A DNA stretch of 64,000 bases from Oribacterium sp. WCC10 (GTDB lineage: Bacteria; Bacillota; Clostridia; Lachnospirales; Lachnospiraceae). Position numbers and translations under genes: made by a program. Position 1 is the stretch's first letter, and each line of letters begins with the position of its first letter. The stretch covers positions 1 to 64,000 of the forward strand of contig NZ_FOPH01000006.1 of NCBI RefSeq assembly GCF_900113415.1. The letters run 5' to 3'. Shown piece by piece: positions 25,426 to 34,809 of the stretch. The notes beneath the pieces were generated by a model. It did no database searches, was not told the origin of the DNA, and worked only from the letters and a program-made list of their open reading frames with translations.

Positions 25426-26235
25426 ATGAAAACAATAGACGAACTCAAAATAGGATTTATAGGTTTTGGTAATATGGCAGGAGCCACTGCGAAGGGACTT
25501 ATCAATTCCGGTTTGAAGGCAGATAATATGTATGCAGCAGCCGGACATTTTGATAAGCTTAAGGAAAAATGTGAAGAGATGGGTGGTATAAATCCATGCA
25601 AGTCTGCAGAAGAAGTCGCTCAACTTTCAGATTTGGTATTTATAGCGATTAAGCCCAATAAGATAAAAGAGGTAATATCACCTGTCAAGACAATATTATC
25701 AGGCGAAAAACATAAAACGCTAATTTCTGTAGCATGGGGGTATAACTTTGACAGATATTTTGAAGAAGGTATTTTGAAAAATGATACTCATATTATTTGT
25801 ACATGTCCCAATACCCCGGTTTCGATAAATAAGGGGATATTTGTCGTAGAGAATAAACACTCTCTAAATTATGAAGAGTACGAAATGATAGAAGAACTAT
25901 TGGGACGTATAAGTCTGGTTATTCCTGTTGAAACAAGACTTATGGATGTATCCGGCACAGTATGTGGATGTGGTCCTGCATTTGCAGATCTCTTTATCGA
26001 AGCACTTGGTGATGCAGCAGTCATGTATGGAATTCCAAGAAAAACCGCATATAGGATGGTTTCAAGGATGTTGGAGGGAACCGCGGCGATGCAGCTTTCA
26101 AGCGGTAAGCATCCCGGGGAAATGAAAGATGATGTATGTTCTCCCGGTGGGGTAACTATTAAGGGTGTGGCAGCTTTGGAAGAGAAAGGATTCAGAGCTG
26201 CATTGATAGATGCCGTAAAGGCTATTCAGGGATAA
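25426..26235 (+). CDS. proC: pyrroline-5-carboxylate reductase
   Basis: ProC reduces 1-pyrroline-5-carboxylate to L-proline with NAD(P)H, the last step of proline synthesis. The 269-residue protein has the Rossmann motif IGFIGFGNMAGATAKGL (about 8-24), CPNTPVSINKGI near 128, and the C-terminal signature VSGTVCGCGPAFADLFIEALGDAAVMYGIPRKTA followed by HPGEMKDDVCSPGGVTIKGVAALEEKGFRAA. AAGAGAGG precedes the ATG. The gene appears monocistronic. Confidence 0.95.
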   Translation: MKTIDELKIGFIGFGNMAGATAKGLINSGLKADNMYAAAGHFDKLKEKCEEMGGINPCKSAEEVAQLSDLVFIAIKPNKIKEVISPVKTILSGEKHKTLISVAWGYNFDRYFEEGILKNDTHIICTCPNTPVSINKGIFVVENKHSLNYEEYEMIEELLGRISLVIPVETRLMDVSGTVCGCGPAFADLFIEALGDAAVMYGIPRKTAYRMVSRMLEGTAAMQLSSGKHPGEMKDDVCSPGGVTIKGVAALEEKGFRAALIDAVKAIQG

Positions 26236-26335
26236 TAAAACAGATATCCATTGTCACAGTGTATGGATATAAAAAGATATAATCATAAAAATGAACATAA
26301 ATGCCGTCTGCCTGAATCATCGCTAGATAAAAAAC

Positions 26336-26364
26336 TTGTAAGTATTACCTAAACAGTGTATTAT
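26336..26364 (+). promoter_or_regulatory. promoter of the 32-residue membrane peptide
   Basis: TTGTAA (26336-26341), 17-base spacer, TATTAT (26359-26364). A short leader stem ATCGACA / TGTCGAT with loop TTATT (26374-26392) follows just after the expected start. Confidence 0.65.
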
Positions 26365-26437
26365 ATTAAAATCATCGACATTATTTGTCGATTTTGACAT
26401 TGAATACCAAAAGGGATTTCAAGGAGATTGTATAGAG

Positions 26438-26536
26438 ATGATGAGTCCAAAAACTAAGAAGACTATATCAGCGGTTATTGTCATTGCTCTTGTATTTGCA
26501 ATGGTGCTGACCATGGTTCTTCCTTATATTTTTTAA
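26438..26536 (+). CDS. 32-residue single-pass membrane peptide
   Basis: A short frame encodes 32 residues: MMSPKTKK, then one hydrophobic helix rich in Val, Ile, Leu and Met (about 9-28), ending PYIF. It has a good ribosome binding site (AAGGAG 26420-26425), a clear promoter and its own terminator, which together support a real gene. Positive charges before the helix predict N-in topology. It resembles in size and layout other tiny Firmicutes membrane proteins such as the stressosome-linked Prli42 of Bacillales, but no relationship can be claimed. Function unknown. Confidence 0.75.
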   Translation: MMSPKTKKTISAVIVIALVFAMVLTMVLPYIF

Positions 26537-26554
26537 TGAAGACAGAGTAAAGCA

Positions 26555-26588
26555 AAGCGGCAGTCCATTGTGGACCGCCGCTTTTTTA
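26555..26588 (+). terminator. intrinsic terminator after the small membrane peptide
   Basis: AAGCGGC-A-GTCCA pairs with TGGAC-C-GCCGCTT around loop TTG, followed by a T-run. Confidence 0.93.
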
Positions 26589-26713
26589 TATTATCGCATG
26601 GAGATATTAATCGTTTACCGGTTCTGAACCTTGTGGGAGAAGAGTGGATAGAAAATTATATTCTCGATTGGTCTCAATGTGATAGTAAAAAAACAAACTT
26701 GAATGGATAAACT

Positions 26714-27502
26714 ATGGAAAGAAAGATAATTCCGGGTCAGGACCTTGTCATGGTAGGCGAGGTAGGAACTTATGCAGTAAATAAGCTGCTTGAGTTATAT
26801 CCTGACAGGATAAACAAAAGATTTTCAAAAGCATACTTAGATGAAGAATTGAAGAAAATATCTGAGCAATTATGTGAATTGGAACAGTGGTATAATTCAG
26901 CGAGAGAAGCCCGAGCGACCCACGCTGTATCGGATAAAAAAGATACAGATGAAAAGTGGATTGAAACTGATCCAATAGAGTCGGTGTTACCAGGGTACAG
27001 AAACACATATGGTGTGACCAAAATATGGCCTGTCGAAAGAGGTGGTGTATTAAAGGCTCTTTGGGATTTTTGCGAATCAGAAGCCATCGATGGTGAGACC
27101 GGAAGAAAAAAGGGAAATGGAGCCGGATGTAGATTCAGATACGATCGAATCCCGATAAGTCAGTTCACAACTGAGATATGCGAGATTTTTGATATCACGC
27201 CATACAGACTCTGGTCGAAGGACTGTTTTATAATGTCTATGGATAAAGGTACACAATTCTGTGAGGATTTTCTGGAGATTCAGCTTGAGAAATCTCAAAA
27301 TCTGGCGAATGAAGCATTTGCAAAAGGGACACGTTCAGGTTTTGACAGTGCAGCTCATGTAAGAACAAGTGAACCTGTGAAGACAGCAGTATTCGGAAGA
27401 TTCACTACAGAAAAAAAACGTATACGTGTTGATGGTGATGAGATAGGGTATCTTACTAAAGAATCATATGAGGAGTTGGATAAATTTATTAAGATACTCT
27501 AA
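26714..27502 (+). CDS. stand-alone AIR-synthase C-terminal-like protein
   Basis: A 262-residue protein that looks like only the C-terminal (AIRS_C) half of the PurM/HypE/ThiL superfamily. Matching segments, by eye, are IIPGQDLVMVGEVGTYAVNKLLE (7-29, the P-G-Q-D-I-V element), VTKIWPVERGGVLKALWDFCES (about 103-124, normally V-x-x-M-H-D-V-T-E-G-G), DRIPISQFTTEICEIFDITPYRL (about 148-170) and RIRVDGDEIGYLTKESYEELDKF at the end. The N-terminal ATP-binding half is absent, and the conserved D-V-T-E-G-G is P-V-E-R-G-G, so ATP-dependent catalysis is unlikely. No genes of purine, hydrogenase or thiamine metabolism are nearby. It may bind a nucleotide or a protein. ATG 26714 has no strong ribosome binding site. 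Confidence 0.65.
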   Translation: MERKIIPGQDLVMVGEVGTYAVNKLLELYPDRINKRFSKAYLDEELKKISEQLCELEQWYNSAREARATHAVSDKKDTDEKWIETDPIESVLPGYRNTYGVTKIWPVERGGVLKALWDFCESEAIDGETGRKKGNGAGCRFRYDRIPISQFTTEICEIFDITPYRLWSKDCFIMSMDKGTQFCEDFLEIQLEKSQNLANEAFAKGTRSGFDSAAHVRTSEPVKTAVFGRFTTEKKRIRVDGDEIGYLTKESYEELDKFIKIL

Positions 27503-27613
27503 ACTTGTACGAATCGTATAACAATACTAAAATTGAATCATCTATAGGTAAGTGTCAGTCCTTTGCAATATGAATAATGTAGACAGATATTTTCGTTTAT
27601 GAGGAGTAAAATC

Positions 27614-28096
27614 ATGAGAAAAAAGATATTAACTATTATAGAAAAAAATTCTCGTCTTACCGTTAAGGATATAGCCAGCATACTTGGCGAAAATGAGACA
27701 AAAGTTGCAGAAGAGATAGAGACTATGGAGAATGAGCATATCATATGCGGCTATCATACTTTGATCAATTGGGATAAGACTGATGATGAGCGTGTGGATG
27801 CACTGATTGAAGTTAAGGTTACACCTCAGCGTGGACTTGGATTCGATTCTATAGCTCAACGTATATATCAGTATGATGAAGTTGATGCAGTATATCTTAT
27901 GTCAGGATCATTTGATTTTACGGTTTTGATAAGCGGTAAGACTATGAAAGAGGTTGCATCTTTTGTTTCGAGTAAACTTTCGCCAATGGATTCAGTGCTT
28001 TCGACTGCAACTCATTTTGTTCTTAAGAAATATAAGGATCACGGAACGATTATAGAGCAGCCCAGAGTTGATGAGAGAATGAAGGTGTCACCATGA
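27614..28096 (+). CDS. Lrp/AsnC-family regulator
   Basis: The 160-residue protein has an N-terminal helix-turn-helix (RKKILTIIEKNSRLTVKDIASILGENETKVAEEIETMENEHIICGY, 2-48) and a C-terminal RAM ligand domain (about 65-140). Members sense amino acids and form octamers. ATG 27614 is preceded by GAGGAG; an upstream ATG at 27599 lacks one. It overlaps the aminotransferase start by four bases (ATGA), so the two form an operon and the regulator probably responds to the substrate or product of that enzyme. Confidence 0.9.
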   Translation: MRKKILTIIEKNSRLTVKDIASILGENETKVAEEIETMENEHIICGYHTLINWDKTDDERVDALIEVKVTPQRGLGFDSIAQRIYQYDEVDAVYLMSGSFDFTVLISGKTMKEVASFVSSKLSPMDSVLSTATHFVLKKYKDHGTIIEQPRVDERMKVSP

Positions 28097-29259
28097 GAAA
28101 TCCATTAAACAGCAAGATCACCGATATACAGCCAAGCGGTATACGTAAGTTTTTTGATATTGTATCTGAGATGAAAGATGCTATATCTTTGGGTGTTGGT
28201 GAGCCGGATTTTGATACACCTTGGCATATAAGAGAAGAAGGCATTTATTCGCTGGAGAGAGGAAAGACTTTCTATACATCCAATTCCGGACTAAAAGAAT
28301 TGAGAAATGAAATAGCAAACTATGTTAAGAGAAAGTATGATGTAGACTACAATCCTATGACAGAGGTTATGGTGACCGTCGGAGGATCTGAGGCTATTGA
28401 TCTGGCCATGAGAGTAATGCTTGATCCAGGTGATGAGGTTCTCATACCTCAACCAAGTTACGTTTCCTACGTACCGTGTGCGATTATGGCAGGAGGCGTT
28501 CCGGTAGCCATAGAGCTTGAAGAAAAGGATGACTTCCGACTTACAGCCGAGAAACTGAAAGAAAAGATAACCCCCAAATCCAAAATTCTTGTTCTTCCGT
28601 TTCCAAACAATCCTACCGGTGCCATCATGGAAAAGGAAGATCTCGAAAAGCTTATATCCATCATTGAGGAGAATGATCTCTATATTATTACTGATGAAAT
28701 ATACAGTGAGCTCAGTTATAAAGGTAAGCCATGCAGTATAATAGAGTTTCCGGGTATGCGTGAGAGAACCATATATATTAATGGTTTTTCCAAAGCCTAC
28801 GCTATGACCGGATGGAGACTGGGCTACTGTTGCGGACCTCAGCTCATAATGCAGCAGATATTAAAACTTCATCAGTTTGCGATAATGTGCGCGCCTACAA
28901 CATCGCAGTATGCCGGTGTGGAAGCTCTGAAAAACGGAGATGAAGACGTGGCCAAGATGAGGGAGGCATATGATGAGAGAAGAAGATATCTTGTTGCAAG
29001 GCTACGTGGAATGGGTATGGACTGTTTTGAACCGTACGGAGCTTTTTATGTATTCCCTTCAATAAAAAGATTTGGCATGAGCTCTGATGAATTTGCAACA
29101 AGACTTTTGAAGGAAGAGAAGGTAGCTATCGTTCCGGGAACAGCATTCGGAGATTGTGGAGAAGGATATATGCGAATATCCTACGCATATTCTATTCAGG
29201 ATTTGAAGAAAGCCCTGGATGGTATAGAGAGTTTTGTCAGTCGACTTGAGGTAAAGTGA
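28093..29259 (+). CDS. PLP-dependent class I/II aminotransferase
   Basis: A 388-residue cytosolic fold-type I aminotransferase. The PLP-binding lysine is in YINGFSKAYAMTGWRLGYC (Lys near 237). Other landmarks are YTSNSGLKELR (substrate pocket), LPFPNNPTGAIM with the cofactor-ring Asn, ITDEIYSELSY with the pyridine-N Asp, and the C-terminal MRISYAYS with the carboxylate-binding Arg. It resembles the AspC/PatA-type enzymes of Gram-positive bacteria; the amino acid specificity cannot be read from sequence. It is translated with the Lrp regulator, and the GH13 gene follows 13 bases later. Confidence 0.93.
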   Translation: MRNPLNSKITDIQPSGIRKFFDIVSEMKDAISLGVGEPDFDTPWHIREEGIYSLERGKTFYTSNSGLKELRNEIANYVKRKYDVDYNPMTEVMVTVGGSEAIDLAMRVMLDPGDEVLIPQPSYVSYVPCAIMAGGVPVAIELEEKDDFRLTAEKLKEKITPKSKILVLPFPNNPTGAIMEKEDLEKLISIIEENDLYIITDEIYSELSYKGKPCSIIEFPGMRERTIYINGFSKAYAMTGWRLGYCCGPQLIMQQILKLHQFAIMCAPTTSQYAGVEALKNGDEDVAKMREAYDERRRYLVARLRGMGMDCFEPYGAFYVFPSIKRFGMSSDEFATRLLKEEKVAIVPGTAFGDCGEGYMRISYAYSIQDLKKALDGIESFVSRLEVK

Positions 29260-29272
29260 ATCGGAGGTGACT

Positions 29273-30598
29273 ATGGCCTGGTACGATAGTGCGATTTTTT
29301 ACCATATGTATCCACTTGGTATGGTAGGAGCTGAAAAAGAAAATGATGGCGGAAAAGTGAGACATCGATTTAATCAGCTTACAGCATTTATACCATATTT
29401 AAAGGTTCTCGGATGTGATGCTGTTTATATCGGACCTGTATTTGAGTCCGCCAGTCATGGTTATGACACTACAGATTATAAAAATATAGATCGCCGACTT
29501 GGATCAAATGAAGACTTTCGAAAGTTTGTAGATACATCACACAACTATGGCATACATGTTATCGTTGACACTGTTTTTAATCATACAGGACGAGACTTTT
29601 TTGCTTTTAAAGATATTCGGGAAAAACTGTGGGATAGTCCGTATAAGGATTGGTACAAGGGAATCAATTTTGAACGACATTCTCCAAGAGGAGACAGTTT
29701 TTCGTATTCCGCATGGAGAGGCGCGTGGGAACTACCCGAACTAAATTTCAATAATGAACAGATGAGAAAATATCTTATCGATATTGTCCGGTATTGGGTT
29801 GACACTTTTGATATAGACGGACTCAGGCTTGATTGTGCGGATGTTCTGGATATTAATTTTCAAAAGTCACTCAGGTACTTTACCACTCAGATGAAACCGG
29901 AGTTCTGGCTTATGGGTGAGGTAATACATGGGGAGTACCCCAGATGGGTCAACGCAGAGACTCTTCACTCGGTTACCAATTATGAGCTTCATAAGTCAAT
30001 CTACAGTGGTTTTAACAGCCACAATTTCTTTGAGATAGCTCATAATTTAAACAGGAATCTGGCTATTTCAAGAGATTTATACCTTTTCCTTGAAAACCAT
30101 GATGTTGATCGCATTGCATCTAAGCTTGAAAATAAAGACAATCTTAGATCATGCTATCTGACGTTGTTTACTTTACCCGGAAAACCATCGATATATTATG
30201 GTGGTGAGTTTGGGCTGGAAGGAAAGAAAAGAGACGGATGGGATGACAGGCCACTTCGTCCATCGATTAATATCGATGAGATGAAACCTAATAAGCTTAC
30301 ATCCTTCATTGCAAAACTTGCTGAAATTCATGGTAAGAATTCTGAGCTTCACATGGGCCAATATAAGGAACTTTATCTTCAGTGTAAACAGTGGGCATAT
30401 GCACGTATGGATACTAACAGTGCGGTGATTACAGCACTGAACAATGATGAATCTCCGGCGGTATTTTATATTACTCTTCCGATTAAAGCTAATATAGCAT
30501 TTGATCTCATATCAGAAGAAGAGATAATAATAGAACAGGACAATCGTATTCTCATTACATTACCACCAAATTCCGGAAAAATCATAAAGGTAAAGTGA
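29273..30598 (+). CDS. GH13 alpha-glucan hydrolase (neopullulanase/cyclomaltodextrinase-like)
   Basis: A 441-residue intracellular alpha-amylase-family enzyme with no signal peptide. The four conserved regions are visible: VDTVFNHTG (region I), DGLRLDCADV with nucleophile Asp near 185, GEVIHGEY with acid/base Glu near 215, and FLENHDVDR with the transition-state Asp near 277. The (beta/alpha)8 barrel is followed by a short beta domain. It lacks the N-terminal domain of typical neopullulanases, so it is small. Likely role: degradation of maltodextrins, near glgB in glycogen metabolism. ATG 29273 is preceded by GGAGGTGA. Confidence 0.9.
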   Translation: MAWYDSAIFYHMYPLGMVGAEKENDGGKVRHRFNQLTAFIPYLKVLGCDAVYIGPVFESASHGYDTTDYKNIDRRLGSNEDFRKFVDTSHNYGIHVIVDTVFNHTGRDFFAFKDIREKLWDSPYKDWYKGINFERHSPRGDSFSYSAWRGAWELPELNFNNEQMRKYLIDIVRYWVDTFDIDGLRLDCADVLDINFQKSLRYFTTQMKPEFWLMGEVIHGEYPRWVNAETLHSVTNYELHKSIYSGFNSHNFFEIAHNLNRNLAISRDLYLFLENHDVDRIASKLENKDNLRSCYLTLFTLPGKPSIYYGGEFGLEGKKRDGWDDRPLRPSINIDEMKPNKLTSFIAKLAEIHGKNSELHMGQYKELYLQCKQWAYARMDTNSAVITALNNDESPAVFYITLPIKANIAFDLISEEEIIIEQDNRILITLPPNSGKIIKVK

Positions 30599-30692
30599 GA
30601 TGATGCTTGATAAGTAGAATTCTGAGACCTGAAGTATCAGATTTCAGGGATGATATTTTACTTCACAATTAAAATGGAGATAAATATTTCAG

Positions 30693-30719
30693 ACCGATCG
30701 GCAAAAGCCGGTCGGTTTG
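30693..30719 (+). terminator. GC-rich hairpin between the GH13 gene and glgB
   Basis: ACCGATCGGC pairs with GCCGGTCGGT (one wobble) around loop AAAA, followed by TTGTTG. It is a modest terminator for the GH13 gene. A TATAAT (30723-30728) follows directly and may be the -10 of glgB, without a clear -35. Confidence 0.6.
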
Positions 30720-30765
30720 TTGTATAATTAGATTGGTATGTATTTTGATCGTGATGGAGGTATAT

Positions 30766-32805
30766 ATGGCTAAAAGGTCATCTATTAATAGAACAACAGG
30801 TAAGGGTAAGTCTGTCAAAAAAGCAAGCGTATCAAAAAAGGCGGTAAGTGAAGTTTTGTCCAGGGGTGAAGTACCTAAGAATGAAGCTCATGCAAATACA
30901 GCGAATTCCGGTCTTGATGCGGTATTTATCACCGAACTTGACCGCTATCTTTTTGGCCAGGGAAGAAATTATAAAATCTATCAGAAAATGGGAGCCCACC
31001 CGGCTACATTGAACGGAAAAACAGGTATGCATTTTGCTGTGTGGGCACCTCATGCAAAAGCAGTATCCATAGTAAGTGACCGTAATAATTGGGATGTGAC
31101 AGCTAACTATATGCTTCCGCTTGAAGATAGTGGCATATATGAAGGTTTCATTGAGGGTATGGGTTATGGAGAGATATATAAATTTGCTATCCATACCATG
31201 AGAGGAGAGGTACTTTACAAGGCGGATCCATATGGGTTCTCTGCAGAGTTTCGTCCGGGGACAGCTTCAAAAACGGCAGATGTAGCAAATTATGGTTGGA
31301 GCGATGGAGAGTGGATGAGAAAAAGAGCTAAAGATTCTCCTTTTGCACAGCCGATTGCGATATATGAGTGTCATATAGGATCATGGCGTAAGAAAGACAG
31401 AGAAGAGAAAAACGGATTCTATACTTACGTTGAGGCGGCACATGAGCTGGCACAGTATTGTAACGATATGGGTTATACACATGTAGAGCTTATGGGAATT
31501 GCTGAACATCCGTTAGATGCAAGCTGGGGATATCAGGTTACAGGATACTATGCACCTACTAGCAGATACGGAACTCCTAAGGAGTTTATGTATATGGTGG
31601 ACTATCTCCATAAGCATGGTATAGGTGTGATACTGGATTGGGTACCGGCACATTTTCCTAAGGATGCTCAGGGACTTGCTGATTTTGATGGAACAGCTAC
31701 TTATGAATATGCTGATCCGCGAATGGGAGAGCATCCTGATTGGGGCACCAAAATCTTTGATTACAGTAAAAATGAGGTCAAGAATTTCCTTATAGGCAAT
31801 GCCTTATACTGGTATGATGAATATCATATAGACGGTCTCCGTGTCGATGCGGTTGCATCAATGCTTTACCTTGATTATGGACGAGAGAATGGTCAGTGGA
31901 TTCCTAACAAATACGGTGGAAACGGAAACCTTGATGCCATCGAGTTTTTCAAACATTTGAATTCAGTTATCCGTGGAAGAAAAGACGGAACTATGATTAT
32001 AGCCGAAGAGTCCACAGCATGGCCAAAGGTGACTGCAGCACCGGAGGAAGAGGGTCTGGGATTTACATATAAGTGGAACATGGGATGGATGCATGACTTT
32101 CTGGATTATATGAAACTTGATCCACTTTTCCGAAAAGGTGCACATAATATGATGACTTTCGGAATGAGTTATGCCACTGCAGAGAAATTTATTCTGGTGA
32201 TTTCTCATGATGAGGTGGTGCATCTAAAGTGTTCTATGATCAATAAGATGCCGGGAATATATGAAGATAAGTTCAGAAACTTAAAGTGTGGTTATCTGTT
32301 CATGTTCGGTCATGCAGGAAAGAAGCTTCTGTTTATGGGACAGGACTTTGCGCAGCTTCATGAGTGGAATGAGGCAGTTGCACTTGACTGGTATCTAATA
32401 GAAGAACCATGGCATAAGAATGTACATGGATTTGTGAGAGATCTTCTTCATATGTATAGAAAGTATCCTGCAATGTGGGAGCTTGATGATAGCTGGGACG
32501 GCTTTGAGTGGGTAAATGCTGATGATAGCGATAGATCGATCTTCAGTTTTATTCGAAAGGATAAAACCGGGAAGGATAATCTTCTGTTCGTAATCAATAT
32601 GACTCCGATGGAAAGACCTGACTATAGGGTTGGAGTTCCTGTAAAGACAAGATATACCCTGCTTCTCAATGAAGATGGTAATGTAGACTCTAATAAAATG
32701 AAAACACTGTATCAGGCAGAAAGCGGTGAGTGTGATGGAAAACCGTACAATATAGCATATTCTCTTCCTGCATATGGATGTGCGGTTTTCAGATTTAGCT
32801 ATTAA
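30766..32805 (+). CDS. glgB: 1,4-alpha-glucan branching enzyme
   Basis: GlgB makes the alpha-1,6 branches of glycogen. The 679-residue protein has a Lys/Ser-rich N-terminal extension (1-45). A CBM48-like domain follows (about 75-165, GMHFAVWAPHAKAVSIVSDRNNWD), then a GH13_9 barrel with DGLRVDAVASMLYLDY (nucleophile Asp near 358), IIAEESTAWP (Glu near 412) and VISHDEVVH, and a C-terminal all-beta domain. ATG 30766 has GGAGG at the right distance. Together with the GH13 enzyme it points to an intracellular alpha-glucan store. The basic tail at the N-terminus is unusual. Confidence 0.95.
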   Translation: MAKRSSINRTTGKGKSVKKASVSKKAVSEVLSRGEVPKNEAHANTANSGLDAVFITELDRYLFGQGRNYKIYQKMGAHPATLNGKTGMHFAVWAPHAKAVSIVSDRNNWDVTANYMLPLEDSGIYEGFIEGMGYGEIYKFAIHTMRGEVLYKADPYGFSAEFRPGTASKTADVANYGWSDGEWMRKRAKDSPFAQPIAIYECHIGSWRKKDREEKNGFYTYVEAAHELAQYCNDMGYTHVELMGIAEHPLDASWGYQVTGYYAPTSRYGTPKEFMYMVDYLHKHGIGVILDWVPAHFPKDAQGLADFDGTATYEYADPRMGEHPDWGTKIFDYSKNEVKNFLIGNALYWYDEYHIDGLRVDAVASMLYLDYGRENGQWIPNKYGGNGNLDAIEFFKHLNSVIRGRKDGTMIIAEESTAWPKVTAAPEEEGLGFTYKWNMGWMHDFLDYMKLDPLFRKGAHNMMTFGMSYATAEKFILVISHDEVVHLKCSMINKMPGIYEDKFRNLKCGYLFMFGHAGKKLLFMGQDFAQLHEWNEAVALDWYLIEEPWHKNVHGFVRDLLHMYRKYPAMWELDDSWDGFEWVNADDSDRSIFSFIRKDKTGKDNLLFVINMTPMERPDYRVGVPVKTRYTLLLNEDGNVDSNKMKTLYQAESGECDGKPYNIAYSLPAYGCAVFRFSY

Positions 32806-32952
32806 AAAAATAATGAATAAATTTGTTATTTATTTAACAATTTATATTTCCTTTTATAATTTGCTGTAGTAAAATTAAGATATACAATTCAGAAGGATGT
32901 TTATCTGTGATTTAAGAAAACATTCATGATGACTCAGCAAAGGAGATAGAAT

Positions 32953-33702
32953 ATGGCTAGAGAGTTATTATCAAAGAGCGCATCTCAATGTGTATATCGC
33001 GATGGCGATAAGATCTTAAAGATCTTCGCAAAGGATTTTGATAAATCTGAAGTATTTCATGAGGCGTTCATAAACACACGTGTTGAAAATATTGATGGTA
33101 TAAATGTACCTAAGATTTTGGGAATTCGTGTTGAAGACGGGCAATGGATCATTGAGAAGGAGTATGTTGAAGGAAAAACATTGAAGCAGCTTATGGACGA
33201 GAATCCTGAAAAGATGGATGAGTACATAGGCAAGATGGTAGACCTTCAGATGACAATTTTCACAAAAAAGGCACCGTTACTTCAGAAACTTAGAGATAAG
33301 CTTACATATCAGATCAATGGATTAAATACTATTGATTCAAGCACAAGATATGAACTTCTCACCAGACTTGAGTCAATGCCTAAGCATTTTAAACTTCTTC
33401 ATGGCGACTTCAGACCATCAAACATAATTGTGAAGGATGATGGAACTATGTATCTTATCGACTGGGTACATGCATCACAGGGTAATGCGAGTGCAGATGT
33501 TGCCAGAACATACACAACTATGTATCTTTATAATAAGGATGCAGCAGAAAAGTATTATGCTGATTTCTGCTCAAAAACAAACACAGATAAGAGTTATGTA
33601 CATAAGTGGCTTCCGATTATAGCGGCTGCTAATCTCACAAAGAACAGAACTGAAGAAAAAGAACTTCTTGAGAACTGGTTGAATGTTGCGGATCTTATGT
33701 AA
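32953..33702 (+). CDS. APH-family kinase-like phosphotransferase
   Basis: The 249-residue protein has the protein-kinase-like fold of aminoglycoside/choline/homoserine kinases. It has an N-lobe with a possible ATP lysine (DKILKIFAKDF), the hinge KEYVEGKTLKQLM, the catalytic loop LLHGDFRPSNIIV (HGDxxxxN, about 151-163) and the metal-binding MYLIDWVHASQGN with D-x-W in place of DFG. The substrate is unknown: it could be an antibiotic, a sugar or a small metabolite. AGGAGATAG precedes the ATG. It is monocistronic with its own terminator. Confidence 0.85.
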   Translation: MARELLSKSASQCVYRDGDKILKIFAKDFDKSEVFHEAFINTRVENIDGINVPKILGIRVEDGQWIIEKEYVEGKTLKQLMDENPEKMDEYIGKMVDLQMTIFTKKAPLLQKLRDKLTYQINGLNTIDSSTRYELLTRLESMPKHFKLLHGDFRPSNIIVKDDGTMYLIDWVHASQGNASADVARTYTTMYLYNKDAAEKYYADFCSKTNTDKSYVHKWLPIIAAANLTKNRTEEKELLENWLNVADLM

Positions 33703-33715
33703 TTGGGATAATATA

Positions 33716-33747
33716 AAAATGCTGTCAGTATCTGACAGCATTTTTTT
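33716..33747 (+). terminator. intrinsic terminator after the kinase-like gene
   Basis: AAAAATGCTGTCA pairs perfectly with TGACAGCATTTTT around loop GTATC, with a T7 run. Confidence 0.95.
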
Positions 33748-33776
33748 ATTACATATTTGCTGTAAAGGGGAATATA

Positions 33777-34529
33777 ATGCTGGATCAATTTTCTAGGACA
33801 AAGTTACTTCTTGGAGTAGAGGCTATGGAGATACTTCAACATTCAAGGGTTATAGTGTTTGGTGTAGGTGGAGTCGGAGGATATGTTGCGGAGGTTTTGG
33901 CCCGTTCAGGAGTCGGATCCATAGATCTTGTTGATAATGATACTGTAAGTGTAACTAATATTAACCGTCAGCTAATTGCTACCACCAAAACGGTAGGAAA
34001 ATACAAAGTTGATGTCATGGCAGACAGAATTCATGAAATCAATCCTGAATGTAATGTGTCAGTACATAAAACATTTTACCTACCGGAAAACAGCGATTCT
34101 TTTGATTTTAAGCAGTATGATTACGTTGTTGATGCCATAGATACTATAACTGCAAAGATACAGCTTATTGTGGCATGTAATGAGGCAGGAACACCTGTTA
34201 TGAGCAGTATGGGAGCCGGAAATAAGCTTGATCCAACAAAATTTCAGGTTGCAGATATTTACAGAACTTCCGTGGATCCACTAGCAAGAGTCATGCGGAG
34301 AGAACTTAAAAAGAGGAATATAAAACATTTAAAGGTTGTTTACTCAACAGAAGAGAGTACAAGACCGATACAGGAACCGCAGGAAGCAAAGATTTTGGAT
34401 GAGATAAAAATTGTAGAGAAGAAGACAGACAGGCGTAAGGATGTACCCGGATCAGTAGCTTTTGTTCCTTCTGTTGCAGGTATAATAATAGGTGGAGAAG
34501 TAATAAAAGATCTTACAAAAAACATGTAG
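33777..34529 (+). CDS. tcdA: tRNA threonylcarbamoyladenosine dehydratase
   Basis: TcdA (CsdL/YgdL) uses ATP to cyclise t6A37 in tRNA to ct6A. The 250-residue E1-like protein has the nucleotide motif VIVFGVGGVGGYVAEVLARSGVGSIDLVDND (about 25-55) and VTNINRQLIATTKTVGKYKVDVM with the conserved Arg-Gln. It also has YVVDAIDTITAKIQLI, and the C-terminal PGSVAFVPSVAGIIIGGEVIKDL, which is characteristic of TcdA rather than ThiF/MoeB. The ATG is preceded by AAAGGGG. Confidence 0.92.
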   Translation: MLDQFSRTKLLLGVEAMEILQHSRVIVFGVGGVGGYVAEVLARSGVGSIDLVDNDTVSVTNINRQLIATTKTVGKYKVDVMADRIHEINPECNVSVHKTFYLPENSDSFDFKQYDYVVDAIDTITAKIQLIVACNEAGTPVMSSMGAGNKLDPTKFQVADIYRTSVDPLARVMRRELKKRNIKHLKVVYSTEESTRPIQEPQEAKILDEIKIVEKKTDRRKDVPGSVAFVPSVAGIIIGGEVIKDLTKNM

Positions 34530-34809
34530 AGTAATGAAATATAATAAAATTTTGTATTTTAAAGTGATAGCTTATTTTTTATTGACCATCTGCTGATAAT
34601 ATATCCGGGAGACAAATATATTTACTTATTTTAAACAAAGTCTTTTCAAAAATTATTTTGTTATTTAAAATATAAAGGTGCTTAGTTTTCTGTTACAATA
34701 AAGATATGGTGTAAAGCATAGGTACTAAAGAATGTTTTTGTGCAATGATTTTTATTGTTACATCATAGTATACTACTTAATATAATCAGTTTTTTTATGA
34801 GGTGAGCAT

